A stretch of 64,000 nt of DNA from Aquibacillus salsiterrae (GCF_028416595.1 NZ_JAMQKC010000005.1:62001-126000), one strand, 5' to 3'. Counted from the stretch's first letter, positions 9,624 to 19,165 are shown. Program-made: numbers and translations. The notes: a model not told the origin generated them from the letters alone.

Positions 9624-9652
9624 ATCTTAAAGTTAAATCAACAAATTGTCAA
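9624..9652 (-). promoter_or_regulatory. candidate promoter of the amino-acid ABC operon
   Basis: Perfect -35 TTGACA (9647-9652), 17-base spacer, -10 TAAGAT (4/6 match). This would give a leader of about 160 bases; no T-box or riboswitch fold was recognised in it. Confidence 0.5.
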
Positions 9653-9690
9653 AAATTCGACAAAAGATTTGCCTGATACCCCTCTAGTAA

Positions 9691-10596
9691 TTAATCACTA
9701 GTTGACATTAACGTCTTGTGAATCCATATTGCAGCTTGCATACCATCGCCCATCGCTATTGTAACCTGTTCAGAATGCGCAACAACGTCACCAGCTGCCC
9801 ATACATTTTCGACACTGGTCATTTGGGTTCTAGGATTAACTAAAATATGTTTATTCCTATGAAGCTCCACCCCTAAGCTAGCAGCGAGCTCGGACTTAAC
9901 TTCATTTCCACCAAATGCGATAAAGCTGTGATTGGCGTGTAGCTGTGAACCATCGTCCAATATCACACCATGAAACTGACCTTGATCAGCTAAGATATCT
10001 TTGATGTTTGCCTCATAATAGCTAATATTATGTTGTTTTAGTTTTGCTTGATGATTTGGTTCAAGTTTTTCTTCCCCATGATTTACGTAGAGAAGGTCAT
10101 TACTAAAGTAGGTTAGCGTCAGTGCCATTCCTACCCCTGCCTTCCCTGATCCCATTACTATCGTCTTTTTCCCTTTGATTTCATGGCCATCACAATCCGG
10201 ACAAATATAGACACTTTTGCCAAGGCAAGGATATAGCTTTGGAAAATGGGGGATATTGTCTTTGACACCTGTAGAAAAAAGCAATCGTTTTGCCTGATAT
10301 ATATTTCCATTATCGTCGCTAATTCGAAACTGATTCGCTTCCTTTTCCACCGTTTTTACGGATGCGTCATGAAATGCAACTCCTAAACTCTTTGCTTGGT
10401 CGGTACCAATATCCCTTAGATTTTGGCCACTTACCCCTTCTTTCCAACCTAACATGTTATGATAACACTGACATAGATTTGATCTCCCGTTTGATTTGGC
10501 ATCGATGACAATGACATCATGGTTATATCTTCCAAGTTGAATAGCAGCTTGCAATCCAGCAATTCCACCACCAACAATTGCACAATCATAAATCAA
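9691..10596 (-). CDS. thioredoxin-reductase-like FAD/NAD(P) oxidoreductase
   Basis: Two-dinucleotide-binding flavoprotein of the TrxR/AhpF fold. The FAD motif VGGGIAGLQAA is at the N-terminus, a redox pair C132/C135 in ICPDCDG occupies the TrxR CxxC position, the NADPH-site motif GSGKAG follows, and VWAAGDV closes the FAD site. CPDC rather than CATC sets it apart from canonical TrxB, so the partner may not be thioredoxin. Start set at TTG because TTGGAG is too close to the upstream GTG; about 301 residues. Single-gene unit. Confidence 0.82.
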   Translation of the reverse strand: MIYDCAIVGGGIAGLQAAIQLGRYNHDVIVIDAKSNGRSNLCQCYHNMLGWKEGVSGQNLRDIGTDQAKSLGVAFHDASVKTVEKEANQFRISDDNGNIYQAKRLLFSTGVKDNIPHFPKLYPCLGKSVYICPDCDGHEIKGKKTIVMGSGKAGVGMALTLTYFSNDLLYVNHGEEKLEPNHQAKLKQHNISYYEANIKDILADQGQFHGVILDDGSQLHANHSFIAFGGNEVKSELAASLGVELHRNKHILVNPRTQMTSVENVWAAGDVVAHSEQVTIAMGDGMQAAIWIHKTLMSTSD

Positions 10597-10669
10597 AACA
10601 ATCACTCCAACATAGATATACAGTACGTATCTATTGTTAGTTAATTATTCGTATTTATGTATCTAGAAA

Positions 10670-10822
10670 TAAGAAAAGCGGAAGCGCCTTGCTAGACAGA
10701 CATGCATAAGACAAGCCCTGACGTGGCAGTCTTTGCCACAGAATGGCTTGTCTTATAACCTCAGGCGGGCTAGGAAGCGGAGTAGACAATGAGAAAAGCG
10801 CAAGTCGCGCCTTGCCCAGCCT
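10670..10822 (+). repeat. dispersed hairpin repeat (left part, two copies)
   Basis: Starts AAGAAAAGCGGAAGCGCCTT and contains the stem AAGACAAGCC...GGCTTGTCTT with the inner GGCA/TGCC pair, then ...GGGCTAGGAAGCGGAGTAGACA. A second left end GAGAAAAGCGCAAGTCGCGC follows at 10795. Its right end reappears only after array B, so the array sits inside the element. Confidence 0.75.
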
Positions 10823-10823
10823 A

Positions 10824-11060
10824 ACAGATTTGGGTTCCGTTTCAGTCATTCTGTCGATGATGATGCCCTTTATCGACAGATTTGGGTTCCGTTTCGGTCA
10901 TTCTGTCGATGATGATGCCCTTTATCGACAGATTTGGGTTCTGTTTCGGTCATTCTGTCGATGATGACGCCCTTTATCGACAGATTTGGGTTCCGTTTCA
11001 GTCATTCTGTCGATGGTGACGCCCTTTATCGACAGATTTGGGTTCCGTTTCGGTTCGGGG
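10824..11060. repeat. tandem array B, 52-bp period, about 4.5 units
   Basis: TCGACA recurs at 10873, 10925, 10977 and 11029, exactly 52 apart. Unit: TCTGTCGAT, 13-base loop, ATCGACAGA, 21-base linker TTTGGGTTCCGTTTCGGTCAT-like. The 10597-11153 gap otherwise holds only dispersed-repeat halves and a terminator. Confidence 0.92.
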
Positions 11061-11061
11061 A

Positions 11062-11113
11062 CAGGCGCCCGTGGCTAGACAGCTCTTGGATCTTTTTAAA
11101 CTTTCTTATCCTT
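11062..11113 (+). repeat. right half of the dispersed repeat interrupted by array B
   Basis: GGCGCCCGTGGCTAGACAGC and the tail ACTTTCTTATC match the right end of other copies (e.g. 31.0 and 44.7 kb). The left half lies before array B. Confidence 0.65.
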
Positions 11114-11143
11114 AAAAAAAGACTACTCTCATTGAGATTAGTC
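11114..11143 (-). terminator. terminator after the GH8 gene
   Basis: Minus-strand hairpin GACTA-TCTC/GAGA-TAGTC with one internal mismatch, followed by seven T, 11 bases after the stop codon. Confidence 0.85.
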
Positions 11144-11153
11144 TCTTTACAAT

Positions 11154-12302
11154 TTATTTAGTATTTGGCATCCATATTTTAAAGTTTCCGCTTAGTGCTA
11201 ACAAAGTAAAGAAGTATAAACAGTTGTCATAGTAGCGTCTATCACCAGTACGTACAGGTGTATTCCAAAATATATCGACACACTTTTTTGAAATTTCTCC
11301 TGTTGTTGCCAATGACGCCATGGCATTAGATGCAACTAGACCTACCGGATGGAGTGATTTTTCTTCAAACGGCTCACCTGAAATTTTATAGCGACGGTAA
11401 TCTGCAGGATTTTTATCAACAAAAAAGCGTTGAATTTTTTCAGCAATTTCCACAGGACACTCTTCATCTCTAAACCATTCATAATCAAGTCCAATGTTAC
11501 ACGTTACTCGGTATGAATCACTAAAGAAATGGCCGTAACCTTTTTCATCATTTGGCGTTCCATCATAGTAGGCATATTCCGGCGCTAACCCTGTTTCAGG
11601 ATGACAGGCAATTTTCAAATATTGCCTACTTGCACCTGCCGCTTCTTTCCAAAACTGTCTATCTTCTGGAACAGACCATAACGCAAATAGTTCATAGAAG
11701 TGTGGCAAATGGTAGGATGGATCTGAAAATTCAACATTAGGAACAAACTTAATCAACTTATTATCTCGATTCCACATTGGGTACCCATCACCGTTTTCTC
11801 CTTTGTGGATACATGTATGTAACAGCTCACGGGCATGTTCACTGTAATCAAACAGACCTTCACCATCACCCCAACGATGCGCAGCAAAAAATAATGCTAA
11901 AGCAAAATATTCTTCCCCGTCAGGTGCTGGTCCATAAGAACGTTTGGAACCATCTGTGTTACATGACCACGCAAAATAACCTGCATTTTCACCTTCTGTC
12001 ATATACATATTCTTCATCGTCCATTTCCATAGGCGGTCAAATACATCTTTGTTATTCATTTGCACAGCCATCATCATCCCGTAGGACATTCCTTCTGTCC
12101 GAACATCTATATTACCGGTATCTAGCATATAGGCTTCATCTGTTCCTACCTCAAAATAGATTTGCGTTTCAGGATGTTTATCTGTGAATAATTGCTCCCA
12201 TGCTTCTGCCAATCTTCTATTTATTTCTGTTTCGTCATAACCATACTCGTTTAACAAATTTCGATATTGTTTACTGTGCATTGCAGCTTCCACTTTGCTC
12301 AT
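11154..12302 (-). CDS. reducing-end xylose-releasing exo-oligoxylanase, GH8
   Basis: Intracellular GH8 enzyme (Rex type) that removes xylose from the reducing end of short xylo-oligosaccharides. The sequence follows the Bacillus halodurans Rex enzyme closely by memory. The general acid E70 lies in DVRTEGMSYGMMMAVQ and the base D262 in GHFFSDSYRV. 382 residues, no signal peptide. Last gene of the block after the GH2 gene (56-base gap). With the alpha-glucuronidase it would degrade imported aldouronates. Confidence 0.93.
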   Translation of the reverse strand: MSKVEAAMHSKQYRNLLNEYGYDETEINRRLAEAWEQLFTDKHPETQIYFEVGTDEAYMLDTGNIDVRTEGMSYGMMMAVQMNNKDVFDRLWKWTMKNMYMTEGENAGYFAWSCNTDGSKRSYGPAPDGEEYFALALFFAAHRWGDGEGLFDYSEHARELLHTCIHKGENGDGYPMWNRDNKLIKFVPNVEFSDPSYHLPHFYELFALWSVPEDRQFWKEAAGASRQYLKIACHPETGLAPEYAYYDGTPNDEKGYGHFFSDSYRVTCNIGLDYEWFRDEECPVEIAEKIQRFFVDKNPADYRRYKISGEPFEEKSLHPVGLVASNAMASLATTGEISKKCVDIFWNTPVRTGDRRYYDNCLYFFTLLALSGNFKIWMPNTK

Positions 12303-12358
12303 AATTAATGCCTCCTTTATAATCTCTAAAGTTTGGTTTTGCTTGAATTAAAGATTTG

Positions 12359-15300
12359 TTACCGTTCAAACCGGAACCAACTAAAATCAAAGTTACTTCC
12401 AGGTAAGAATACAAAGGTAACCTTTTGCATACCTGTTACTTTTTCTAAATCAAAAACTCTTTCTTCTATTTCATCGGAATAGTTAAATTCTACTATTTGT
12501 GTACTTTCGCCATCTTCATTTGCAAACTTGACATGAATCGTATTTTTATCAATCGGTGATTTACCATTAACAACTAGCTTTGTTGCTCCTTGATCGGTGA
12601 AGTCCATGTTTTCATATTCTAAGGAAACGTTATTTCCGATACCATTGACACTGTTTTCAGCTATTTCAAACGTATCGCCATAAATATAATCATTTTCGGT
12701 AGCCATGTTTTGCTCAAATGCCCTGTTTTTCTTTGCAAACGAGAACCCTTTGATATGAACCTTCTTGTTAAGCACAAAGCAAAGCGACGTGATGCCGTTA
12801 AGTCGTTTGTTCAATGGATAGGTTTCTTCTTGATAGACATTCCATTTGGACGGTTTTTGATAGATAACATCTGCGACAAGCTGACTGCCTTCTTCCGCAG
12901 GCATACCTTCCCAAATTTGAATTGGGTATTCTTCGCTTGATAAAGCAAAAACTGGTACAGTAATCGTGTCAGAGCCATAGTGGCCAAAATCAATGTCGCG
13001 GAATCCTACTTGTGTTTCCCCGTCTCTACTTGTCGCAACGCCTCTTTCATTTCCGTTTGTAACCTCACCCTTGCTATAGTCATAGAGTCCGGCAGAGATA
13101 AAACCGTATGGATCTTTATAAGCTGTTCCTAGACCTTCAGCCTTAAATTCCAACTCAGAAATAAGCTTAATTTTATCTGTGCCATTTTCACTCGTACAAC
13201 GGACGCGGAAATCTCCGTCACCTAGTGCTGTTACCTTAGCTTCTAAGCCATTCGGTTCTATTTTCGAAATATTTGATTCAATCCCACCGTCAAGGACAAC
13301 ACTCCACTCCACATCATGGTAGGAAGCATCTTCCGGTAATAGTTTTGCCTGAACAACGATCTCTTTTAGTTCAGGGGTAAACACCTGCCCAGATTCACTG
13401 CTAATATCAACTCTACGAACGGGAACCTCATCTTCTGCTCCCATTACAATTGGCATGTCCTTACTTTTTGTATTCGTAGCAATTCCTGCTAAATTCTGAT
13501 CCTCTGCCGGAAGCGATTCAAATTCTAACGTTTCACTTTCCAATCCTTTTGATGTGACCTCAATCTTTACCTGTCCTGGCTCTAACGTTGCACCAATAAT
13601 CGCCATTAGCTTACCACTAAACAACCTTCTACTTTTTCCTTTGTACTGGTCGTAGTCGGTGCTATCTCCATTATCTAATCCAAGCAGACGTCCAGCACCA
13701 GTTACCTCAACATCGACGCGGTTTGTGGCATTTTCAACTGGGTTACCATCTTCGTCATCTACTGTAATTTCCACAAAAATTAAGTCTGTTCCATTGGCAG
13801 TAATTTTATCTCGGTCTGCATTCAACCTAACCTTTGTTGCATCACCAAAAGATTTTCTCACATCTGTTGCAATCACATTACCCGCTTCATCATAGGCGAT
13901 TGCTTTCAGTTCTCCAGGTTGATACGGAACTTTCCACCAACCAACAAGGTCTTCGCCATGCTCATGATCAATATCAAAGGTTCCTACTGTTTCACCATTA
14001 AGCTGCAGCTCTATTTTAGGTGCATTTGACGCAACACGCACATCAATTATTTGTCCTTCGTTAAAATTCCAATACGGGAAAAGGTGAACCATTGGTTTTT
14101 CCTTATAATCCGTCCAACCTGCTTGGTAAATATAGTAAGAATCCTTTGGAAATGTTGCTGTATCAATCTGCCCGAGGTAAGCATTTTTCGTATGATATGG
14201 TGTCGGTTCACCAATATAGTCAAAACCAGTCCACAGGAATTGCCCCAAGGAAAACGGCGTGTCACGCTCAGCTATAATACAAGCTTCTGCCGACTTAGCG
14301 CCCCAACTTGTCGAACTATTTCCAAGCGCAGAACACTGTTCATCATCGTCAGCTAAAATTGATTTTTCAAACGGGAAATGATAGATTCCTCTACTTTGTA
14401 CAACGGAAGCTGTTTCACTACCATAAATAATCCAGTCCGGATGCTCTTCGTGGTGCTTTTGGTAGTATTTTTCCGCATAATTGTAGCCAGCGACCTTTAC
14501 AATGTCGGCACACTTTTGTGCATTTTCCCATGGCATGAAATTGGATCCAATCGTAATTCTCGCATTTTCCTTTGGATCATATTTTTGCACTTCTTCCATT
14601 AGTATTCTTGTTAACTCTTGGCCACGCTCATCGGCATGTGTATCATAGATTTCATTGCCAATGCTCCATAACAGTAAGCTCGGATGGTTTCTATCCCGTT
14701 TAACCCAGCTTTTCACATCAACAAGTGCCCAGTCTTTAAAAAACCTCGCATAATCATATGGTGTTTTTGACCTTTCCCACATATCAAACGCTTCCGTAAC
14801 AACGAGCAGCCCCATCTCATCTGCCAAGTACATCAACTCTTTAGCTGGCATATTATGGGCCGTTCTGATTGCGTTAACTCCCATATCTTTTAAAATTTCA
14901 AATCGCCGTCTTAACGCATTTATATTAAAGGCAGCCCCCAATGCGCCGAGGTCATGGTGTTCACATACACCATTTAGTTTCATTCTTTTTCCATTTAAAT
15001 GAAAGCCTTGATTCGGGTCGAGGTGAATCGTTCTAAAACCTATATTTTGAGTTACTGCTTCCATTACATGTTTATCCTGACCAACTAATAATTCGGTTTT
15101 TAGTTGATAAAGGTGTGGTTCGTCAACATCCCATAATAGTGGGTTCTCAACTAGTAACGTTTGTGCATTTTTTATTACAGCATTTGTCCCAGCATCGATT
15201 TGCTCTGCTGTTGATGACACTTCTTGCCCTTTATACAAAATGGTGTGTGAAAGCTGAACATCTTCCTCCATATTCAATTCTGTATCGATTTCCACCAGCC

Positions 15301-15778
15301 AGGCCTTATCTAATTGTTTCGTTGATACGTAAATTCCATCGGATACGATGTGATTTTTCGCTCTTGTTTTTAGCCATACATTACGATAAATCCCTGCACC
15401 TGAATACCACCTGCTATTTGGTGCTTGATGAACGACTTTAACAACAATTTCATTTTCTCCTTTGACAACGGCATCAGTAATATCATGTTCAAAGGAGGAA
15501 TAACCGTTTTTCCATTCACCGATCAACTGAGCATTCACATATAATGTTGAGTCCATATAGACACCATCAAAAAAAAGGAGAATATGGTCAACTTCTTCCT
15601 CGCATGTAAATGTTTTACGATACCAGCCGATACTATTTTCATATAATTCTAATGTATTGTAGATTAACCAATCGTGTGGCAAGTCTACGGCTTCAAATGA
15701 TAATTTCGTACTATCTGATGCTTCCAAGTCACTTTTAGCAAATTCCCATCGATCATTAAAAAGTATTTTCTTATTCAC
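12359..15778 (-). CDS. large intracellular GH2 glycoside hydrolase (beta-galactosidase-like)
   Basis: GH2 enzyme of 1139 residues without signal peptide. The sugar-binding, Ig-like and TIM-barrel domains cover about residues 1-560. The acid/base is E376 in WSIGNEIYD and the likely nucleophile E455 in IYGSETAS. After the barrel come a DUF4982-like segment (around 575-650), a Big-type beta domain (~650-760) and two further beta-rich modules to the C-terminus. The GTG start has only a weak ribosome binding site. In this locus the substrate may be a xylan side-chain sugar rather than lactose; beta-galactosidase, beta-glucuronidase or arabinosidase activity cannot be separated by reading. Confidence 0.85.
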   Translation of the reverse strand: MNKKILFNDRWEFAKSDLEASDSTKLSFEAVDLPHDWLIYNTLELYENSIGWYRKTFTCEEEVDHILLFFDGVYMDSTLYVNAQLIGEWKNGYSSFEHDITDAVVKGENEIVVKVVHQAPNSRWYSGAGIYRNVWLKTRAKNHIVSDGIYVSTKQLDKAWLVEIDTELNMEEDVQLSHTILYKGQEVSSTAEQIDAGTNAVIKNAQTLLVENPLLWDVDEPHLYQLKTELLVGQDKHVMEAVTQNIGFRTIHLDPNQGFHLNGKRMKLNGVCEHHDLGALGAAFNINALRRRFEILKDMGVNAIRTAHNMPAKELMYLADEMGLLVVTEAFDMWERSKTPYDYARFFKDWALVDVKSWVKRDRNHPSLLLWSIGNEIYDTHADERGQELTRILMEEVQKYDPKENARITIGSNFMPWENAQKCADIVKVAGYNYAEKYYQKHHEEHPDWIIYGSETASVVQSRGIYHFPFEKSILADDDEQCSALGNSSTSWGAKSAEACIIAERDTPFSLGQFLWTGFDYIGEPTPYHTKNAYLGQIDTATFPKDSYYIYQAGWTDYKEKPMVHLFPYWNFNEGQIIDVRVASNAPKIELQLNGETVGTFDIDHEHGEDLVGWWKVPYQPGELKAIAYDEAGNVIATDVRKSFGDATKVRLNADRDKITANGTDLIFVEITVDDEDGNPVENATNRVDVEVTGAGRLLGLDNGDSTDYDQYKGKSRRLFSGKLMAIIGATLEPGQVKIEVTSKGLESETLEFESLPAEDQNLAGIATNTKSKDMPIVMGAEDEVPVRRVDISSESGQVFTPELKEIVVQAKLLPEDASYHDVEWSVVLDGGIESNISKIEPNGLEAKVTALGDGDFRVRCTSENGTDKIKLISELEFKAEGLGTAYKDPYGFISAGLYDYSKGEVTNGNERGVATSRDGETQVGFRDIDFGHYGSDTITVPVFALSSEEYPIQIWEGMPAEEGSQLVADVIYQKPSKWNVYQEETYPLNKRLNGITSLCFVLNKKVHIKGFSFAKKNRAFEQNMATENDYIYGDTFEIAENSVNGIGNNVSLEYENMDFTDQGATKLVVNGKSPIDKNTIHVKFANEDGESTQIVEFNYSDEIEERVFDLEKVTGMQKVTFVFLPGSNFDFSWFRFER

Positions 15779-15816
15779 GTTGAAAAACTCACTTTCTCTG
15801 TTTTTTAGACTTTTAC

Positions 15817-15830
15817 CGTAAACGTTGTCT
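15817..15830 (+). promoter_or_regulatory. weak cre-like site before the GH2 gene
   Basis: CGTAAACGTTGTCT matches the CcpA cre consensus TGWAANCGNTNWCA at 12 of 14 positions, 39 bases before the GH2 start. Confidence 0.4.
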
Positions 15831-15870
15831 TGACTTTTTCAAAGACGGGGCATATCTCAAAATAAAACTT

Positions 15871-15926
15871 ATGGGCAGTTTACTTCCCTGTCCCTTCACT
15901 CATGAACTTAGGAGTAAACTACCCAT
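15871..15926 (-). terminator. hairpin/attenuator between uxaC and the GH2 gene
   Basis: ATGGGTAGTTTACT pairs with AGTAAACTGCCCAT (one G-T pair) across a 24-base loop, followed by AAGTTTTATTTTG on the minus strand. It starts 34 bases after the uxaC stop and may partly terminate transcription. Confidence 0.6.
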
Positions 15927-15959
15927 ACAAGAAGTTTGCTAGAAACACATCACATTAGG

Positions 15960-17363
15960 TCACTCTACCTCAATGTAATTTGCAATATTATGATAGGAAA
16001 TATCTTTAACCATCCGACCTAACCTTTCGATGTTAGCTGGATATTCTCCGTTTTCCACCCACTTACCAATGATGTTACAAAGAATTCTTCTAAAGTACTC
16101 ATGTCTCGTATATGAAAGAAGACTACGAGAATCTGTTAACATACCGACAAACCTAGATAATACACCAACATTTGCTAGTGTTTTGATTTGATCTTCCATC
16201 CCATCACGATGATCGTTAAACCACCAAGCAGTTCCGAACTGCATCTTCCCTGGAACTTCACCATCTTGGAAATTGCCAGCCAATGTTGCTAACATATAAT
16301 TGTCACGTGGATTTAAGTTGTATAACACTGTTTTTGGAAGGCTATTTGACTTTTCTAATTCGTTAAGTAATTTTGAAAAATCATCTGCATACGTGAAGTC
16401 AGCAATCGAATCAAACCCTGTATTAGGTCCAATCTGATCGACCATTCTTGTGTTAGTACTTCTTAATCCACCAATATGAAACTGCATTGCCCAACCTTTT
16501 TCTGCATACAACTTTCCAAGATGAAGGAATACCGCTGTCTTAAATTGAACAGTTTCTTCATCAGAGATCTCCTCTTGCCTTAATGCTTTCTGAAAAATAG
16601 CTTCACACGTTTCTTCCCCAGCAAGTTGGAAAAAGGACGCATCAAGTCCGTGGTCTGAAAGCCTACAGCCAACTTCATGAAAATAATCAACTCGCTCTGA
16701 CAGACCCTCTAAAAACTCCACAAACGTTGTAACATCTTTATCAGTAGCCGCCTCTAACTTTTCAATCCAATCTGGAAACGTAGCAACGTTAACGTTTAAT
16801 GCACCATCCGGGCGGAAAGTCGGCAATACTTTTACGTCGAATGTATCATCTTCTTTTAACTGTAAATGGTATTCCATTGAATCAACAGGATCGTCTGTTG
16901 TACATAGTGCTCTTACATCAAATTGCTTAATAATCCCTCTAGCTGAAAAACCCGCTTGTTTTATTTTTTCATTCGTTTTATTCCAGATTGCTTCAGCTGT
17001 TTCTGGCGCCAGCTCTTCTTCAATTCCGAAACAACGCTTTAGCTCTAGGTGTGTCCAATGATAAAGTGGATTACCGATTAGCTCTGGTACAGTTTCTGCC
17101 CATTTCAAAAATTTCTCTTTTTCACTTTTTGAACCAGTCACGTATTCCTCTGCCACGCCGTTCGCTCTTAACACACGCCACTTATAATGATCTTCGCCTA
17201 ACCATGCTTCCGTTATGGAGGAAAACCGTCTATCTTCAGCAATTTCTTTTGCTGTTAAATGACAGTGATAATCAAAAATTGGCATATCCTTTGCATAATC
17301 GTGATAGAGTTTTTTAGCAGTTTCTGTTTCTAATAGAAAATCATCATTTAAAAAGGCTTTCAT
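15960..17363 (-). CDS. uxaC: glucuronate (uronate) isomerase
   Basis: Amidohydrolase-like TIM barrel converting D-glucuronate to D-fructuronate. The N-terminal FDYHCHLTAKEI metal-site motif, LRSTNTRM, and LTDSRSLLSYTRHEYFRR near the C-terminus are diagnostic. 467 residues, normal length. ATG after AGAGGG. It feeds the fructuronate reductase and UxuA encoded 9 kb away in the same region. Confidence 0.95.
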   Translation of the reverse strand: MKAFLNDDFLLETETAKKLYHDYAKDMPIFDYHCHLTAKEIAEDRRFSSITEAWLGEDHYKWRVLRANGVAEEYVTGSKSEKEKFLKWAETVPELIGNPLYHWTHLELKRCFGIEEELAPETAEAIWNKTNEKIKQAGFSARGIIKQFDVRALCTTDDPVDSMEYHLQLKEDDTFDVKVLPTFRPDGALNVNVATFPDWIEKLEAATDKDVTTFVEFLEGLSERVDYFHEVGCRLSDHGLDASFFQLAGEETCEAIFQKALRQEEISDEETVQFKTAVFLHLGKLYAEKGWAMQFHIGGLRSTNTRMVDQIGPNTGFDSIADFTYADDFSKLLNELEKSNSLPKTVLYNLNPRDNYMLATLAGNFQDGEVPGKMQFGTAWWFNDHRDGMEDQIKTLANVGVLSRFVGMLTDSRSLLSYTRHEYFRRILCNIIGKWVENGEYPANIERLGRMVKDISYHNIANYIEVE

Positions 17364-17438
17364 ATTATCCCTCTAGTCTCTAGAATGTTTAGTAGAATTG
17401 GATTGATCCTACATTGAACAATTAGTTGACATGCTTTA

Positions 17439-17834
17439 TTATTTTTTTAAATCCTCTTGGTCAACATTAAATTCAATCAAATTGCCATCGGGATCGGCAC
17501 AAAATAGTTGCGCAAATCCACTTTGACTATTTGGCTTTTCTACTATGTCAACATTCATCTTTTTCAGATAGTCTAACGTTTCGTAGTAATCTTTTACCCG
17601 AACTGCCATGTGGCCATCTTTCGTTTGAATTTCTTGACTGTTACGAAGTGTTTCAGACTCTTCAAAAACAATCAGGTGTAGCTGTTGGTCACCAACTTGA
17701 TACCATGCTCCAGGGAAATCAAAATCTGGACGCTCAATTTCCGGAAATCCAAGTATCTCACCGTAAAAGTGCTTTGCTTTGGCTAGGTCCTTGATCGAAA
17801 GACTAACATGATGAAAACGCTCTAAATTAATCAC
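17439..17834 (-). CDS. VOC family (glyoxalase/dioxygenase-fold) protein
   Basis: Two beta-alpha-beta-beta-beta modules of the vicinal oxygen chelate fold in 131 residues. HHVSLSIKDLAKAKHFYGEI opens and GFAQLFCADPDGNLIEFNV closes; metal ligands H8, H55-like and E near the C-terminus are plausible. GTG start with AAGGAG at 7 bases. It lies 11 bases after a Gfo/Idh gene and before uxaC, so it is probably a sugar-related enzyme; the reaction is unknown. Confidence 0.8.
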   Translation of the reverse strand: MINLERFHHVSLSIKDLAKAKHFYGEILGFPEIERPDFDFPGAWYQVGDQQLHLIVFEESETLRNSQEIQTKDGHMAVRVKDYYETLDYLKKMNVDIVEKPNSQSGFAQLFCADPDGNLIEFNVDQEDLKK

Positions 17835-17845
17835 ATGACCACTCC

Positions 17846-18952
17846 TTAGTTTGAAGTTGTAACAGACGCATCCGCTGGCTCAACGTTGATCGCTTGGTTC
17901 TGTGCCTCAATACATAGTTCCGCTGCCCGAAACGCATGTTCTTGTGTCATTGCATTTTCGGTACCATTTAGGCAATCTAAAATAAATTGACCAAAGAACG
18001 GGTATCCAACATCCCCGGATATCTTATAGTGTTTTTCACCTTCCTGGTTAACTAAGTAGACATGGTTGGCTGAATTTTCACGAGCAATGTCAATGTACTT
18101 TCTAACCTCAATATAGCCTTCTGTACCAAGGATTGTTACCCGGCCATCTCCCCAAGTTCCAAGACCGTCTGGTGTAAACCAATCGACACGGAAGAAGAAG
18201 GTTGCGCCATTATCTGCGACAAGTGTTGCATCCCCGTAATCCTCAAATTTCGGATATTGTTTGTAATCATAGTTAGCTACTTTACTATGCAATACCTTGG
18301 CATCTTTTGCTCCTGCATAATATAAAAATTGTTCAATTTGGTGACTGCCGATATCACACAGAATTCCGCCGTAATATTCTGGGTCAAAAAACCAATCCGG
18401 ACGGTTCTTTGCGTTGGCACGGTGGGGCCCAGTTCCCATGACTTGAACAACTCGACCAATCGCACCTTGTTCGACTAGTTGTCCTGCAAACACGGCACCT
18501 TCATTGTGAAGTCGCTCCCCGTAGTAGATTCCCCATTTCAGTCCGGTTTCCTCAACTTTTTCACGTGCTGCTTTTACTTGTTCTAACTTTGTAAAAGCTG
18601 GCTTATCTGCAAAATAATGTTTGCCACTATCTAATACACGAAGCCCTAAAGGCCCACGGTCACGAGGAATACTTGCACTAGCAACTAGGTTGATAGACGG
18701 GTCTTGTAAAATTCCCTCTTCAGAAGCAGCGATTGGAATACCATTATATTTGTCGCTAAATCCTTTCGCTTTTTCAGGATCAGGATCAAACACTGCCACT
18801 AGTTGGCCACCAGCTTCGATTAGTCCATTACACATTCCATAAATATGCCCATGATCAAGTCCAATTGCAGCAAACTTAAATTCCCCCTCGCTTACCACTT
18901 TGTTTGGCTTGCCTTCGGGAGCATAGTTCATCCCATCATTTCTACCCGCCAT
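17846..18952 (-). CDS. Gfo/Idh/MocA family oxidoreductase (1)
   Basis: NAD(P)-dependent sugar dehydrogenase fold. The Rossmann start is atypical (FAAIGLDHGHIYGMCNGLIE in place of GxGxxG), but ADKPAFTKLEQ supplies the family EKP-like lysine motif, and GGILCDIGSHQIEQFLYY the catalytic Asp/His. 368 residues. First gene of Gfo-VOC-uxaC. The substrate is unknown; a keto-sugar or uronic acid derivative would fit the neighbours. Confidence 0.85.
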   Translation of the reverse strand: MAGRNDGMNYAPEGKPNKVVSEGEFKFAAIGLDHGHIYGMCNGLIEAGGQLVAVFDPDPEKAKGFSDKYNGIPIAASEEGILQDPSINLVASASIPRDRGPLGLRVLDSGKHYFADKPAFTKLEQVKAAREKVEETGLKWGIYYGERLHNEGAVFAGQLVEQGAIGRVVQVMGTGPHRANAKNRPDWFFDPEYYGGILCDIGSHQIEQFLYYAGAKDAKVLHSKVANYDYKQYPKFEDYGDATLVADNGATFFFRVDWFTPDGLGTWGDGRVTILGTEGYIEVRKYIDIARENSANHVYLVNQEGEKHYKISGDVGYPFFGQFILDCLNGTENAMTQEHAFRAAELCIEAQNQAINVEPADASVTTSN

Positions 18953-19087
18953 TAACGTTCATCCTCTCGATTAATTAATATTTAAGGCTTAATTATCAAT
19001 ATTTGTTGAAGTTAATTTTTTAGTTCGGTACTGCCCAACAGTATAAAAATCTTTATATGCCCATTTACTATTCGTTTGCTTCACTTT

Positions 19088-19165
19088 GGTAACGTACAAA
19101 AGTTTATGTGCTTAATAAGAAAAGGGATCAGGATTGTTTGGTAACGTATATGCATTTACGTTACC
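19088..19165. promoter_or_regulatory. cluster of GGTAACGTA operator-like sites
   Basis: GGTAACGTA occurs at 19088-19096 and 19140-19148, and its complement TACGTTACC at 19157-19165, the last two forming a 9-8-9 inverted repeat. The two direct copies are 52 bases apart. The cluster lies 136-213 bases upstream of the Gfo/VOC/uxaC unit. The regulator is unknown; a LacI-type protein is one guess. Apart from this and the element at 19232, the 18953-19503 gap shows nothing recognisable. Confidence 0.5.

Noticed and set aside
10743-11161. Repetitive open frames across array B as protein-coding
   Set aside because: The 52-base period is not a multiple of three, the frames only persist by chance, and they lack ribosome binding sites.
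11777-12187. 136-codon plus-strand frame inside the GH8 gene
   Set aside because: It is antisense to a strongly conserved enzyme gene and has no initiation signal.
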